Source of the DNA: Dolichospermum circinale AWQC310F
GTDB taxonomy: Bacteria; Cyanobacteriota; Cyanobacteriia; Cyanobacteriales; Nostocaceae
NCBI RefSeq assembly: GCF_000426925.1
Contig: NZ_KE384673.1
Span: 36,110 to 73,158 of the forward strand
DNA: 37,049 bases
Reading direction: 5' to 3'
This document shows, in pieces, positions 15,700-24,398 of the stretch (positions within the stretch are counted from its first letter, which is position 1; the number at the start of each line of letters is the position of its first letter). The notes beneath the pieces were generated by a model. That model made no database searches, was not told the DNA's origin, and worked only from the letters and a program-made list of their open reading frames with translations. The translations under genes were made by a program, and so were the position numbers.

Positions 15700-18399
15700 A
15701 TGGATTTAATTCTTTGTCATACAACTGCTGACTTTGACGCTTTGGGGGCAGCGGTAGGGTTGACTTGTCTGCAACCGGGGAGTAAAATCGTCCTCACTGG
15801 GGGCGCTCATCCTCCTGTCAGGGATTTTTTGGCACTACACCGTGATGAGTATCCGTTAATTGAAAGACGTTCAGTAATTCCTGAGAAAATTCGTTCTTTA
15901 ACGATTGTAGATACTCAAAAGCGCGATCGCTTGGGTAAAGCAGCTATCTGGTTTGATTTAGCTAATGTGGAAAAGATCATCATTTATGATCATCATCTCG
16001 AACAGGAGGGAGACATTCCCTCTACTGAATCATACATTGAAGAAGTAGGGGCTACAACTACTTTAATGGTAGAAAGATTACAAAAAAGCAATATTTCTTT
16101 AAATTCCGCTCAAGCGACGGTAATGGCTTTGGGTATTCATGTGGATACAGGTTCATTAACTTATAAACAATCTACAGCCAGAGATGCTTTAGCATTAGGT
16201 TGGTTAATGCAGCAAGGAGCAAATTTATCAGTTATTTCTACCTATCGAGATCCTGGTTTATCACCACAATTACAACAGTTATTAAGTCAAGCTTTGGAAA
16301 ACTTAGAATATCTTTGCTTGCGGGGATATACTATTGCTTGGGTGACAATAAAAACAGATAGTTTTATTCCAGGTTTATCGGGTTTAGCTTCAGAAATAAT
16401 TGATTTAACAGAAAGCGATGCTTTACTATTAGCAAATGAATATCCTTTAAGTGAAGAAGATTGGCGATTAACAGTAATTGGGAGAACACAAATTCCCCAA
16501 ACAAATCTGAATCAATTATTTACATCTTATGGTGGTGGTGGACATTCCCAAGCAGCATCTTTAAACCTCCGCACCACAGATTCCCAAGCAATTTTACAAC
16601 AATTATTAGATGGATTAAAAGGGCAAATTCCCCACCCTCCTATTGCTAGAGATCTAATGTCTTCTCCAGTGCGAACAATTCGCCCGGAAACTACAATAGC
16701 CGAAGCACAAAGGATTTTATTACGTTATGGACATTCAGGTTTATCTGTAGTTAATAACCAAGATTTATTAATTGGAATTATTTCCCGACGTGATTTAGAT
16801 ATTGCTTTACATCATGGATTTAGTCATGCACCAGTTAAAGGTTATATGACAAGTAATTTAAAAACAATTAACCCTGATACTTCTTTACCAGAAATTGAGT
16901 CTTTAATGGTAACTTATGATATTGGCAGATTACCAGTATTAGAGCAAGGGCAATTAGTTGGTATTGTCACCCGCACCGATGTTTTAAGAGAATTGCATCA
17001 ATTAACAATTCAAAATCCCCAATCCCAAATCCAAAGTTATGATCAGAATTTGCGACTGAATTATGAATTAGAAAAACGTCTTACTCCTCAACTGTGGCAA
17101 TTACTTAATATCGCTTCTCAAGAAGCAGAAAAACGAGGCTGGCATCTTTATTTAGTTGGTGGTGCAGTGCGAGATTTACTATTATCAGAAACAGAAAATC
17201 GCACATTAATGATTAATGATATTGATTTAGTAGTTGATGGTTTTCATAAAACAGCAAATGTCGGTGCAGGGGTAGAACTAGCTAAAGCCTTACAAGAGAT
17301 TTATAAAAATGCGAGATTAGAAATTCATGGCGCTTTTCAAACTGCGGCTTTATTATGGCATAAAGATATATTATTAGATTCATTATGGGTAGATATTGCC
17401 ACAGCCAGAACCGAGTTTTATCCTTATCCAGCAGCAAATCCAGAAGTTGAAGCTAGTTCCATTCGTCAAGATTTATATCGTCGAGATTTTACAATTAATG
17501 CTATGGCTTTGCGGTTAACTTCTCCTCGTGCAGGTGAATTATTAGATTTTTTTGGTGGTTTTATAGACTTAAAAAATCAGCAAATTAGAATTTTACACGC
17601 TAATAGTTTTATTGAAGATCCGACGCGGATTTATCGCGGGGTGCGGTTTGCGGTACGGTTTGGATTTTCCCTAGAACCCCAAACAGAAACTTATATTCGT
17701 TATGCTATAAATAGTGGAGTTTATAATCGTACTAGTCAAGAAAATAGTAAAACTCCGGCTTTGCAAACTCGACTAAAAACTGAATTAAAGTATATTTTAG
17801 CAGCACATTATTGGCAATCAGCTTTAGAATTACTTAATAATTTAGGGGCTTTACAATGTATTCATCCTACGCTAAAATTAGATAGAGAACTTAATCGGCA
17901 ATTAAATTTATTAAAACACTGTTTAAGAAAATTTGACAGAAAACAAACTTTAATAAATTGGCAAATGCGTCTGGAGGTATTAATAGGTTATTTACAGCCA
18001 GAATATCGAGAAAAAGTTGCTAAAAATCTCCAATTAGCTGATGATAGTATTAGCAGATTAGAAAAATTATCTCAAATTCAATCTGAGGTAATGAGATTAT
18101 TACCCACTTTTGAAAAACCCAGTCAAACTGTGTATTTACTCAAAAAATATGATTTACAAACTTTGATTTTAATTGCTTTACAAAGTCCCCGGAAAATTAG
18201 AAGAAGAATTTGGCAATATTTAACAAATTGGGGAAATATTCAACCGCTGTTAAATGGGAATGATTTAAAACAATTGGGTTATAAACCTAGTCCCCAATAT
18301 AAGCAAATGCTTGATGATTTATTGACTGCGACTGTAGATGGTATAATTAAGGATAAAGCTCAAGCACAAGAATTTTTAGCCAAGCATTATCCTGGGTAA
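15700..18399 (+). CDS. DHH-CBS-tRNA nucleotidyltransferase fusion
   Basis: An 899-residue three-part protein. Residues 1-300 are a DHH/DHHA1 phosphoesterase: DFDALGAA (11-18), DTQKRDRLG, YDHH (96-99) and a GGGGH near the end. Two CBS domains follow (about 315-430), a usual adenylate-sensing unit. From about 470 comes a class II nucleotidyltransferase: LVGGAVRD (near 487-492), DIDLVVDG (from 507) and RRDFTINAMAL, with RIYRGVRFAVRFGF in the neck. Such fusions occur in cyanobacteria and Aquifex-like bacteria and act as CCA-adding, or A-adding, enzymes on tRNA 3' ends. Which of these it does cannot be read here. The DHH part could act as a nuclease or phosphatase; that is inference. Confidence 0.88.
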   Translation: MDLILCHTTADFDALGAAVGLTCLQPGSKIVLTGGAHPPVRDFLALHRDEYPLIERRSVIPEKIRSLTIVDTQKRDRLGKAAIWFDLANVEKIIIYDHHLEQEGDIPSTESYIEEVGATTTLMVERLQKSNISLNSAQATVMALGIHVDTGSLTYKQSTARDALALGWLMQQGANLSVISTYRDPGLSPQLQQLLSQALENLEYLCLRGYTIAWVTIKTDSFIPGLSGLASEIIDLTESDALLLANEYPLSEEDWRLTVIGRTQIPQTNLNQLFTSYGGGGHSQAASLNLRTTDSQAILQQLLDGLKGQIPHPPIARDLMSSPVRTIRPETTIAEAQRILLRYGHSGLSVVNNQDLLIGIISRRDLDIALHHGFSHAPVKGYMTSNLKTINPDTSLPEIESLMVTYDIGRLPVLEQGQLVGIVTRTDVLRELHQLTIQNPQSQIQSYDQNLRLNYELEKRLTPQLWQLLNIASQEAEKRGWHLYLVGGAVRDLLLSETENRTLMINDIDLVVDGFHKTANVGAGVELAKALQEIYKNARLEIHGAFQTAALLWHKDILLDSLWVDIATARTEFYPYPAANPEVEASSIRQDLYRRDFTINAMALRLTSPRAGELLDFFGGFIDLKNQQIRILHANSFIEDPTRIYRGVRFAVRFGFSLEPQTETYIRYAINSGVYNRTSQENSKTPALQTRLKTELKYILAAHYWQSALELLNNLGALQCIHPTLKLDRELNRQLNLLKHCLRKFDRKQTLINWQMRLEVLIGYLQPEYREKVAKNLQLADDSISRLEKLSQIQSEVMRLLPTFEKPSQTVYLLKKYDLQTLILIALQSPRKIRRRIWQYLTNWGNIQPLLNGNDLKQLGYKPSPQYKQMLDDLLTATVDGIIKDKAQAQEFLAKHYPG

Positions 18400-18424
18400 T
18401 TAAAATTGAAAATATGAGGTTGAT

Positions 18425-19000
18425 ATGCAAGTTCAAACATCCAGCAAATATTACACTCCAGAAGAATATATAGAACTAGAGGAAAAATCAGAATTTAAAA
18501 ATGAATATATACACGGGGAAATTATACCTATGACTGGTGGAACTACAAATCATAATGAAATTGCAGGTAATTTTTATCTACATTTTAAATTAAAAATGCG
18601 GAATCAAAATTACAAGATTTATATGGGTGATGTTAAATTATGGATAGAGCGTTATCAAATATATACTTATCCAGATATTATGGTAATTCAAGGAGAACCA
18701 ACATATCAAGGAACTGGAACTACTCAAGTAACAAATCCTTTAATGATTGTAGAAGTGTTATCTAAATCAACTATAAATTATGATAGAACCGACAAATTTA
18801 GATTTTATCGTTCTCTTCCTGAATTGAAAGAATATATTATGATTAACCAATATGAATATTTTATTGAACAATTTGCTAAAAATGCAGAAGCACAATGGGT
18901 ATTAACTGAATATGAATCAGTAAATGATATATTGTCTTTAAAATCAATAGATTTTCAAATTCCTTTTAGCGATATTTATGAAGGTGTAAATTTCCAGTAG
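18425..19000 (+). CDS. Uma2 family endonuclease (DUF820), copy 1
   Basis: A 191-residue Uma2 protein, a PD-(D/E)XK-fold family greatly expanded in cyanobacteria, with mostly unknown roles. Seen: the family opening YTPEEYIELEEKSEFKNEYI and HGEI, then PDIMVIQG and PLMIVEVLSKST, which carry the acidic active-site positions (D and E). The usual lysine of the motif is replaced by Leu/Ser, as is common in Uma2. It starts 25 bases after the CCA-type gene and may be read through from it. Its stop codon lies inside a GTAGGTTGGGTT repeat. It is a different subfamily from the neighbour at 19043-19702. Confidence 0.85.
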   Translation: MQVQTSSKYYTPEEYIELEEKSEFKNEYIHGEIIPMTGGTTNHNEIAGNFYLHFKLKMRNQNYKIYMGDVKLWIERYQIYTYPDIMVIQGEPTYQGTGTTQVTNPLMIVEVLSKSTINYDRTDKFRFYRSLPELKEYIMINQYEYFIEQFAKNAEAQWVLTEYESVNDILSLKSIDFQIPFSDIYEGVNFQ

Positions 19001-19027
19001 GTTGGGTTGAGGAACGAAACCCAACAT
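18998..19027 (+). repeat. GTTGGGTT/AACCCAAC hairpin repeat, copy 1
   Basis: GTTGGGTT and AAACCCAAC form a hairpin that overlaps the Uma2 stop codon. Related copies occur at 19744-19767, 19791-19826 and 22190-22219. It is a known type of dispersed palindrome in cyanobacteria and may end transcription in both directions. Confidence 0.6.
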
Positions 19028-19040
19028 TATTAAACCTGAT
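19019..19040. repeat. 22-bp direct repeat, left copy
   Basis: ACCCAACATTATTAAACCTG and the next two bases are repeated exactly at 19759-19780, 740 bp away. The two copies enclose the second Uma2 gene. Confidence 0.7.
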
Positions 19041-19042
19041 TA

Positions 19043-19702
19043 TTAAATTGTATTAGGATCTATATTCAATTCTCGCAATTTTGCTGCTAAACGTTCTGCG
19101 GTTTCTTCTGGAGTAGGAACTAATTTACCTTCTGGTGTAAAATATCTTAATAATCCTCCCTCAATTCCCAAATATAAATCTAATTGTTCACTCCATAAAT
19201 GTCCTTTTTCATTTGCTTCTAGAGCTTGATATTTTCCATCTAATAAATGAAAACCTGCAAATTCTAGTGTATAAGGATCAAACCAAAAATAATCCGGGGT
19301 GCGGAAAGTATTTTGATAAAGTTCTTTTTTATATTCCTTATCTGTATTTGCTGTAGTTGGTGAAAGAATCTCTAAAATAAAATTAGGGTATTTTCCCTCT
19401 TCATTCCAAACTACCCAACTTTTTCGAGTTTTGCGTTCTGTTCCTAGCACAACAAAGAAATCTGGACCTCGGAAATATTCTGATTTTTTCTGATTAGGAC
19501 TATAGTAAATGGTGAGATTTCCCGCAGCATAGAAATCATATCTATCTTTCCATAACCATTCTAGACATTTTAAAAGGAGAATTATTTGTCTTAAATGTAG
19601 TTCTGTTTCCACGGTAGGTTCATCACTATATAAATCACTGGGGGGAAAAATCACATCTTGAGAGATGTTTTCTTTAAGTTCTAATTCTTGAGTAATCATC
19701 AT
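19043..19702 (-). CDS. Uma2 family endonuclease, copy 2
   Basis: A 219-residue Uma2 protein of the longer subfamily. Seen: LPPSDLYSDEP-like opening (here FPPSDLYSDEP), GPDFFVVLG, PNFILEILSPTTANTDKEYK with the active-site acid, and RTPDYFWFDPYTLEFAGF. It ends with a helical PEETAERLAAKLRELNIDP tail that is typical of this group. It starts with two ATG codons; the second (19699) is equally possible. The gene is bracketed by 22-bp direct repeats and GTTGGGTT hairpins, and it faces the first Uma2 gene tail to tail. No substrate is known. Confidence 0.82.
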   Translation of the reverse strand: MMITQELELKENISQDVIFPPSDLYSDEPTVETELHLRQIILLLKCLEWLWKDRYDFYAAGNLTIYYSPNQKKSEYFRGPDFFVVLGTERKTRKSWVVWNEEGKYPNFILEILSPTTANTDKEYKKELYQNTFRTPDYFWFDPYTLEFAGFHLLDGKYQALEANEKGHLWSEQLDLYLGIEGGLLRYFTPEGKLVPTPEETAERLAAKLRELNIDPNTI

Positions 19703-19758
19703 GATGTGATACCAAGTAGTTACCCTTCTATTATATCATTGCCTAGGTTGGATTGGTT

Positions 19759-19780
19759 ACCCAACATTATTAAACCTGAT
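19759..19780. repeat. 22-bp direct repeat, right copy
   Basis: Exact second copy of the repeat at 19019-19040, followed in both places by a base plus ATTAAA. Confidence 0.7.
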
Positions 19781-19790
19781 GATTAAAGAT

Positions 19791-19826
19791 TGTGTTGGGT
19801 TGCGCTGTCGCTTAACCCAACCTACC
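19791..19826. repeat. GTTGGGTT/AACCCAAC hairpin repeat
   Basis: TGTTGGGTT and AACCCAACCTA pair around a loop of about 12 bases, just beyond the end of the permease gene. It may act as that gene's terminator. Confidence 0.55.
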
Positions 19827-19832
19827 TTTCTA

Positions 19833-20948
19833 CTACCTTTCTACACTACGAGGATCAAGTGCGTCTCGCAAACCATCACCTAAAACATTGAAAGATAAAA
19901 CAGTGATAATAATTAAGATTGCTGGTGGTAAAATCAGCCAAGGTTGTAATACTAAAATAGAAGCATTACTAGCTAAAGAAAGCATATTTCCCCAAGAAGG
20001 ATCTGGTTGTTGAATCCCCAAGCCAATCAAACTTAATACGGCTTCTGCACCAATAAAACTAGGAATTGTCAAAGTAGCAGAAATAATAATATAAGTAGCA
20101 GTTTGCGGCAAAACATGACGAATGATAATATAAATTGGATTACCACCCATTACCTTTGCAGCTTGCACAAATTCGAGTTCTTTGATTGATAATACCTGTC
20201 CGCGAATTATTCTGGCTAAACCAGCCCAGCTAATTACAGAAGTGATCAAGATAATTAATAAAAATCGCTGAGTGCTGGTTAATTTTGGACTCAAAATACT
20301 TGATAGTGCTACTAATAAATAAATACTGGGAAAGGTCATCAAAACTTCTGCTAAACGCATGATTATACTATCAATTAAACCACCAAAATAGCCAGAAATA
20401 CCACCAATAAACAACGCCAATGGATAGGTGACAATGATGCCAAAAATGCCAATAAACATACTAATACGACCACCATGCAACAAGCGACTAAACTGGTCTC
20501 GTCCTTGTTCGTCTGTTCCCAAAATATTAAATTTTGCGTCACCAATAACGCCAAACAAATGCCAATTTAAGGAAATTCCAGGAATAATTGTGATCTCTTG
20601 CCATTTTGGCGGTAGGGAAAGACTGAATTTGAATAATTGGTATTCTGGTCCAGTAACAAATAAGCGTAATGGAGAAGGTTTTGTTTTGTCTACAATTATT
20701 TTTCTCTCTCCAGTTTCTAAATTAGTATCACCTTGTATTGTAGGATATATATGAGGTCCAATGAATTGCCCCGACTCAGATAGCCAATGAATGGGAGTAG
20801 GTGGGAGTAATGAACCATTGGCTTGTGAATCATAAGGGTTATAAGGAGCGATAAAATCAGCCGCAATCACTGCTAAATAGAAACATAATAGGACAATTGC
20901 CCCAGATCGTGCTAGAGGATTTTTGTTGAGTCGTTGCCACCAATTCAT
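19833..20948 (-). CDS. Opp/Dpp-type ABC transporter permease
   Basis: A 371-residue inner-membrane permease of the OppC/DppC family, which imports peptides, nickel or similar solutes. Seen: an N-terminal OppC_N-like helix (about 14-32), GTDEQGRDQFSRLLHGGR, five further helices, the EAA-type loop with GLARIIRGQVLSIKELEFVQAAKVMGG, and LGDGLRDALDPR at the end. It is longer than the usual 280-300 residues because of a periplasmic insert of roughly 90 residues between the first helix and GTDEQGRD. No partner permease, ATPase or binding protein is adjacent, which is common in cyanobacteria where these genes are scattered. Confidence 0.85.
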   Translation of the reverse strand: MNWWQRLNKNPLARSGAIVLLCFYLAVIAADFIAPYNPYDSQANGSLLPPTPIHWLSESGQFIGPHIYPTIQGDTNLETGERKIIVDKTKPSPLRLFVTGPEYQLFKFSLSLPPKWQEITIIPGISLNWHLFGVIGDAKFNILGTDEQGRDQFSRLLHGGRISMFIGIFGIIVTYPLALFIGGISGYFGGLIDSIIMRLAEVLMTFPSIYLLVALSSILSPKLTSTQRFLLIILITSVISWAGLARIIRGQVLSIKELEFVQAAKVMGGNPIYIIIRHVLPQTATYIIISATLTIPSFIGAEAVLSLIGLGIQQPDPSWGNMLSLASNASILVLQPWLILPPAILIIITVLSFNVLGDGLRDALDPRSVER

Positions 20949-21044
20949 AGTTTTTGATGTAAAATTTGATGTTGATTGATGCTGATTATTTATTGATCAA
21001 AGTATATATCAATAAATTAGACAAAAAACTACAACTCTATATTT

Positions 21045-22202
21045 ATGAACAATTTGCATCTCCACCGCGCTCAATTTCCGGCTTTAAGTAATAAAATTTA
21101 TTTTAATTACGGAGGACAGGGACCTATGCCCCAAGAGGCTATGGATACTATTGCTCAATCTCAGGCACATATTCAAAGTATCGGTCCTTTTGGCAGTGAA
21201 GCGTATAGTTGGATATCACCGCAAATACAATCCAGCCGAAAAGCGATCGCATCTTTATTAAATGTGCCAAGTGACACAATTACTCTCACAGGTAATGTTA
21301 CCGTAGGTTGTAACATTGCCATGTGGGGTATTGATTGGCACGCTGGTGATCATCTATTGCTTTCCGACTGTGAACACCCTGGAGTCATCGCTACGGCTAG
21401 GGAAATTGCCCGTAGATTTGCGGTAGAAGTTACTACCTGTCCCTTAATGGCTACTTTAAACGCAGGAGATCCTACCAGTATTATTGCTGATTATCTCCGT
21501 CCCCATACCCGCTTAGTAGTATTAAGTCATGTTTTGTGGAATACTGGTCAAGTTCTACCTATTGACAAAATTGCAGAAGTATGTAAAAGCAATAAATCCC
21601 TGTTATTGATAGACGCAGCCCAATCCGTGGGTGTTCTTCCCTTGGATTTAACCGCATTGGGTGTGGATTTTTACGCATTTACTGGTCATAAATGGTTATG
21701 CGGTCCTGCTGGTGTGGGTGGTTTATATGTCTCTCCCGAAGCAAGATCAAGCCTACATCCTACTTTTATTGGTTTAAATGGAGTTATTACAAATAGTCAA
21801 GCACAACCAACGGGTTGGCAACCAGATGGGCGCAGATATGAGGTTTCTACTTTATCAACTTCATTATATGTGGGTTTAAAAGCAGCAATTACAATTCATG
21901 AACAGTGGGGAACAGCAGAGGAAAGATATGAGAGAATTTGCCAAAATAGTCAATATCTTTGGCAAAAATTAAACTCTTTATCTGATGTCAAATGTTTAAA
22001 AAATTCCCCTCCAGAAAGTGGATTAGTTTCCTTTCAATTAACTAATCAACCTAGTTTAAAATTGGTGCAATATCTAGAATCACAAAAGATTTTAACTAGA
22101 ACAATTGCTAATCCTAATTGTATTCGTGTGAGTGTTCATTACCTAACATTAGAATCAGAAATTGATCAATTAATAACAGTGATCTCCAGTAGGTTGGGTT
22201 AA
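21045..22202 (+). CDS. Class V aminotransferase
   Basis: A 385-residue PLP enzyme of the class V (cysteine desulfurase/isopenicillin epimerase-like) group. Seen: YFNYGGQGPMPQEA at the N-terminus, LTGNVTVGCNIAMWG (phosphate-binding loop), LLIDAAQSVG with the cofactor Asp, and FTGHKWLCGPAGVGGLYV with the Schiff-base lysine near residue 216. It lacks the mobile cysteine loop of NifS/SufS, so desulfurase activity is not assured. The substrate cannot be stated. It lies upstream of the glycosyltransferase-like gene, separated by a GTTGGGTT hairpin, and diverges from the permease. Confidence 0.82.
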   Translation: MNNLHLHRAQFPALSNKIYFNYGGQGPMPQEAMDTIAQSQAHIQSIGPFGSEAYSWISPQIQSSRKAIASLLNVPSDTITLTGNVTVGCNIAMWGIDWHAGDHLLLSDCEHPGVIATAREIARRFAVEVTTCPLMATLNAGDPTSIIADYLRPHTRLVVLSHVLWNTGQVLPIDKIAEVCKSNKSLLLIDAAQSVGVLPLDLTALGVDFYAFTGHKWLCGPAGVGGLYVSPEARSSLHPTFIGLNGVITNSQAQPTGWQPDGRRYEVSTLSTSLYVGLKAAITIHEQWGTAEERYERICQNSQYLWQKLNSLSDVKCLKNSPPESGLVSFQLTNQPSLKLVQYLESQKILTRTIANPNCIRVSVHYLTLESEIDQLITVISSRLG

Positions 22203-22219
22203 CGCAAAGAAACCCAACT
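22190..22219 (+). repeat. GTTGGGTT/AACCCAAC hairpin repeat
   Basis: TAGGTTGGGTT and AAACCCAACT pair around AACGCAAAG. The left arm covers the end of the aminotransferase gene, as copy 1 does for the Uma2 gene. It is probably a terminator-like repeat. Confidence 0.55.
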
Positions 22220-22254
22220 GACACAAATTCTTGTTACCTTTTACCTTTCAAATC

Positions 22255-23328
22255 ATGGAACGACCAATTATATATATAGCCATTACTAATCATGGTTTTG
22301 GTCATGCTACCCGCACAGCTTCTATAGCTAATACCATTCAAAAATTATGCCCGGAAGCGTTATTGATTTTGGTAACTACTGCACCGCGTTGGTTACTAGA
22401 ATCCTATATAGAAGGTGATTTTATTTTACGTCAACGGGCGTTTGATTTAGGCGTGATTCAAATTGATAGTTTGATCATGGATAAACCAGCGACTTTAGAA
22501 AAATTGCGAGAAATCAAAAAAAATCACAAATCCTTAATTGCTTCAGAAGTTAATTTTATTCGTCAAAATCGTGTTAATTTGATTTTAGCAGATATTCCTT
22601 TTCTGGCTGCTGGATTTGCTGAAGCTGCGAATATTCCTTGCTGGATGATCAGTAACTTTGGTTGGGATTTAATTTATCGAGACTGGGGAGGAGAATTTAT
22701 AGAAATTGCTGATTGGATTAGTAATTGGTACGCAAAATCTAACCGGTTATTTCGTCTTCCTTTCCATGAACCTATGTCAGCTTTTCCCCATATTACCGAC
22801 GTAGGTTTAACAGGTGGTTCTCCCCGTTTTTCTATTGATGAATTACGCAGCAATTGGGGAATAAATACACCTCCAGAAAAAACCATTTTACTAACATTTG
22901 GCGGTTATGGTGTGCAACAAATTCCCTATACCAATATTAGCAGATTTCCCGATTGGCAATTTATGACGTTTGATTTTTTAGCCCCAGATTTACCGAACTT
23001 AATTAAAGTTACAAATCGTCAATATCGTCCTGTAGATTTTATGCCAATTTGTGGGAGAATTATCTCTAAACCGGGTTATGGGACATTTTCAGAAGCGACG
23101 CTTTTAGATGTACCAGTAGTAACTATACCCCGTGATGATTTTGCCGAAGCAGCTTTTATGTTAGCAGGAATTACTAATTATAATCATCATCAAATTATCA
23201 CTACATCGGAATTTTTTCAAGGTGATTGGGATTTTCTATATCAGTTACCCCAACCACCAAAACAAAAACAGGTAATAAATAAAGATGGCAATGAAACAAT
23301 AGCTAAAACTGTGATAGATTATTTCTAA
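22255..23328 (+). CDS. MurG-like glycosyltransferase
   Basis: A 357-residue GT-B-fold protein. I use the ATG at 22255 (MERPIIYIAITNHGFGHATR); a TTG at 22231 would add eight unconvincing residues. Seen: the N-terminal GFGHATRTASIA nucleotide-sugar-type loop, LILADIPFLAAGFAEAANIP in the first Rossmann domain, and a C-terminal domain with ISKPGYGTFSEATLLDVPVV, the usual place of UDP-sugar binding in MurG-like enzymes. A Ser/Thr-type GHGHATR start is also found in sugar-kinase partners, but no kinase domain follows. Donor and acceptor are unknown. The stop is followed by non-coding DNA and psbN on the other strand. Confidence 0.75.
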   Translation: MERPIIYIAITNHGFGHATRTASIANTIQKLCPEALLILVTTAPRWLLESYIEGDFILRQRAFDLGVIQIDSLIMDKPATLEKLREIKKNHKSLIASEVNFIRQNRVNLILADIPFLAAGFAEAANIPCWMISNFGWDLIYRDWGGEFIEIADWISNWYAKSNRLFRLPFHEPMSAFPHITDVGLTGGSPRFSIDELRSNWGINTPPEKTILLTFGGYGVQQIPYTNISRFPDWQFMTFDFLAPDLPNLIKVTNRQYRPVDFMPICGRIISKPGYGTFSEATLLDVPVVTIPRDDFAEAAFMLAGITNYNHHQIITTSEFFQGDWDFLYQLPQPPKQKQVINKDGNETIAKTVIDYF

Positions 23329-23452
23329 GTATTTAGATTCCCGACTTCTGCTATAGAAACTGGACTTTGTTATAAACATCTCCAGAAAATAGTTATCACA
23401 CAGCATATAGCGGCCTAGTTTTTACTCAAGTATCAAATAGTTGAGGATTTTA

Positions 23453-23469
23453 GGTGGGTATTACCCACC
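23453..23469. terminator. Palindrome between converging genes
   Basis: GGTGGGTA and TACCCACC form an 8-bp stem around a single base. It stands between the glycosyltransferase gene and psbN, which converge, and could end both transcripts. The U-runs are poor on both strands. Confidence 0.45.
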
Positions 23470-23491
23470 ATTATGTTAAATTAGCAACTCA

Positions 23492-23629
23492 TTAATCTTC
23501 GTGATCATCAAAGGGATCATCTAATTCCTGGCTTGGGGGTCCAAAGGATGTGTAAATTGCCATACCAGTGATAGCCACTAGTGCCGCACAAAAGGAAATT
23601 CCCAGCACTGTAGCGGGTTCTAAGTCCAT
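23492..23629 (-). CDS. psbN: Photosystem II assembly protein PsbN
   Basis: A 45-residue single-span protein needed for photosystem II assembly and repair. The sequence MDLEPATVLGISF and the ending FGPPSQELDDPFDDHED match the PsbN pattern (membrane helix about 7-27, then FGxPSxxLxDPFxxHxD). The start is the ATG at 23629. It is divergent from psbH with a 168-bp shared promoter region, the usual cyanobacterial arrangement of these two genes. It is short and easily missed by gene finders. Confidence 0.93.
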   Translation of the reverse strand: MDLEPATVLGISFCAALVAITGMAIYTSFGPPSQELDDPFDDHED

Positions 23630-23797
23630 AAATTTAGTTACATATTATGAGATCAATATTTATAGAATATTACAAAATTTAACTTAAATAACCTATCGGA
23701 CTCCTCAATTTTGAGGTTTTGCCAATTTCATCTATAATGTCTTTATCAAATGCCAATAAAATTAAAAAAAGCTTTTGCTACTGATCTTAGGTGAATT

Positions 23798-24001
23798 ATG
23801 GCACAACGGACTAGGTTAGGGGATGTTCTCAGACCCTTAAATGCTGAGTATGGTAAAGTGTCCCCAGGTTGGGGAACGACACCTTTAATGGCTGTGTTTA
23901 TGGGTTTATTTTTCGTATTTCTGCTCATTATCCTCCAAGTCTACAACAAGTCTCTGCTAATTCAAGATGTACTTGTTGATTGGCGTAGTTTAGGGGGCTA
24001 A
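23798..24001 (+). CDS. psbH: Photosystem II 10 kDa protein PsbH
   Basis: A 67-residue photosystem II subunit with one membrane helix (about 28-48). The N-terminal [20 protein letters not shown] and the WGTTPLM entry into the helix are typical. It lies next to CP47 and supports electron transfer between the quinones. No phosphorylatable Thr like that of plants is expected here. It starts at an ATG in a region shared with divergent psbN and ends just before a strong terminator, so it is a single-gene transcript. Confidence 0.96.
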   Translation: MAQRTRLGDVLRPLNAEYGKVSPGWGTTPLMAVFMGLFFVFLLIILQVYNKSLLIQDVLVDWRSLGG

Positions 24002-24035
24002 TGGTCATCCAGTTATGAAGCTAAAATGACAATCT

Positions 24036-24056
24036 ACCCGGCTTGTCCGGGTTTTT
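24036..24056 (+). terminator. Intrinsic terminator of psbH
   Basis: ACCCGG-CTTGT-CCGGGT is a 6-bp GC-rich stem followed by TTTT. It lies 35 bases after the psbH stop. Confidence 0.85.
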
Positions 24057-24137
24057 GTTATTCATAAAAAATTCCGAAAAATAGCGATAAAATTAAACTA
24101 TATAGCAAGAAGCCTTCTAGGTTTATAGGAGAGGAAG

Positions 24138-24398
24138 ATGAATATATTTGGTATCGGTTTACCAGAAATGGCGGTAATTATGGTGGTAGCACTATTGATA
24201 TTTGGTCCAAAGAAGTTACCAGAAATTGGCCGCAGTTTAGGGAAAACCATTCGCAGTTTCCAAGAAGCTTCTAATGAATTTCAAACTGAGTTCAAACGAG
24301 AAACTGAACAATTAAAAGAAACTGTACAAACAACAGCTGAACTAGAGCCTAAACACATCGAAGCCGGAAAACACCAGCAGGAAAATATACAAGGATGA
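24138..24398 (+). CDS. tatA: Twin-arginine translocase subunit TatA
   Basis: An 86-residue Sec-independent translocase subunit. Seen: one membrane helix (about 4-21), the hinge FGPKKLPEIGRSLG (22-35), an amphipathic helix and a charged Glu/Lys-rich tail. It forms the pore for folded proteins at the thylakoid and plasma membranes. GGAGAGG just before the ATG is a strong ribosome site. Its stop overlaps the start of pth (ATGA), so the two are translationally coupled. TatE is an equivalent label; TatB is less likely given the short tail. Confidence 0.9.
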   Translation: MNIFGIGLPEMAVIMVVALLIFGPKKLPEIGRSLGKTIRSFQEASNEFQTEFKRETEQLKETVQTTAELEPKHIEAGKHQQENIQG

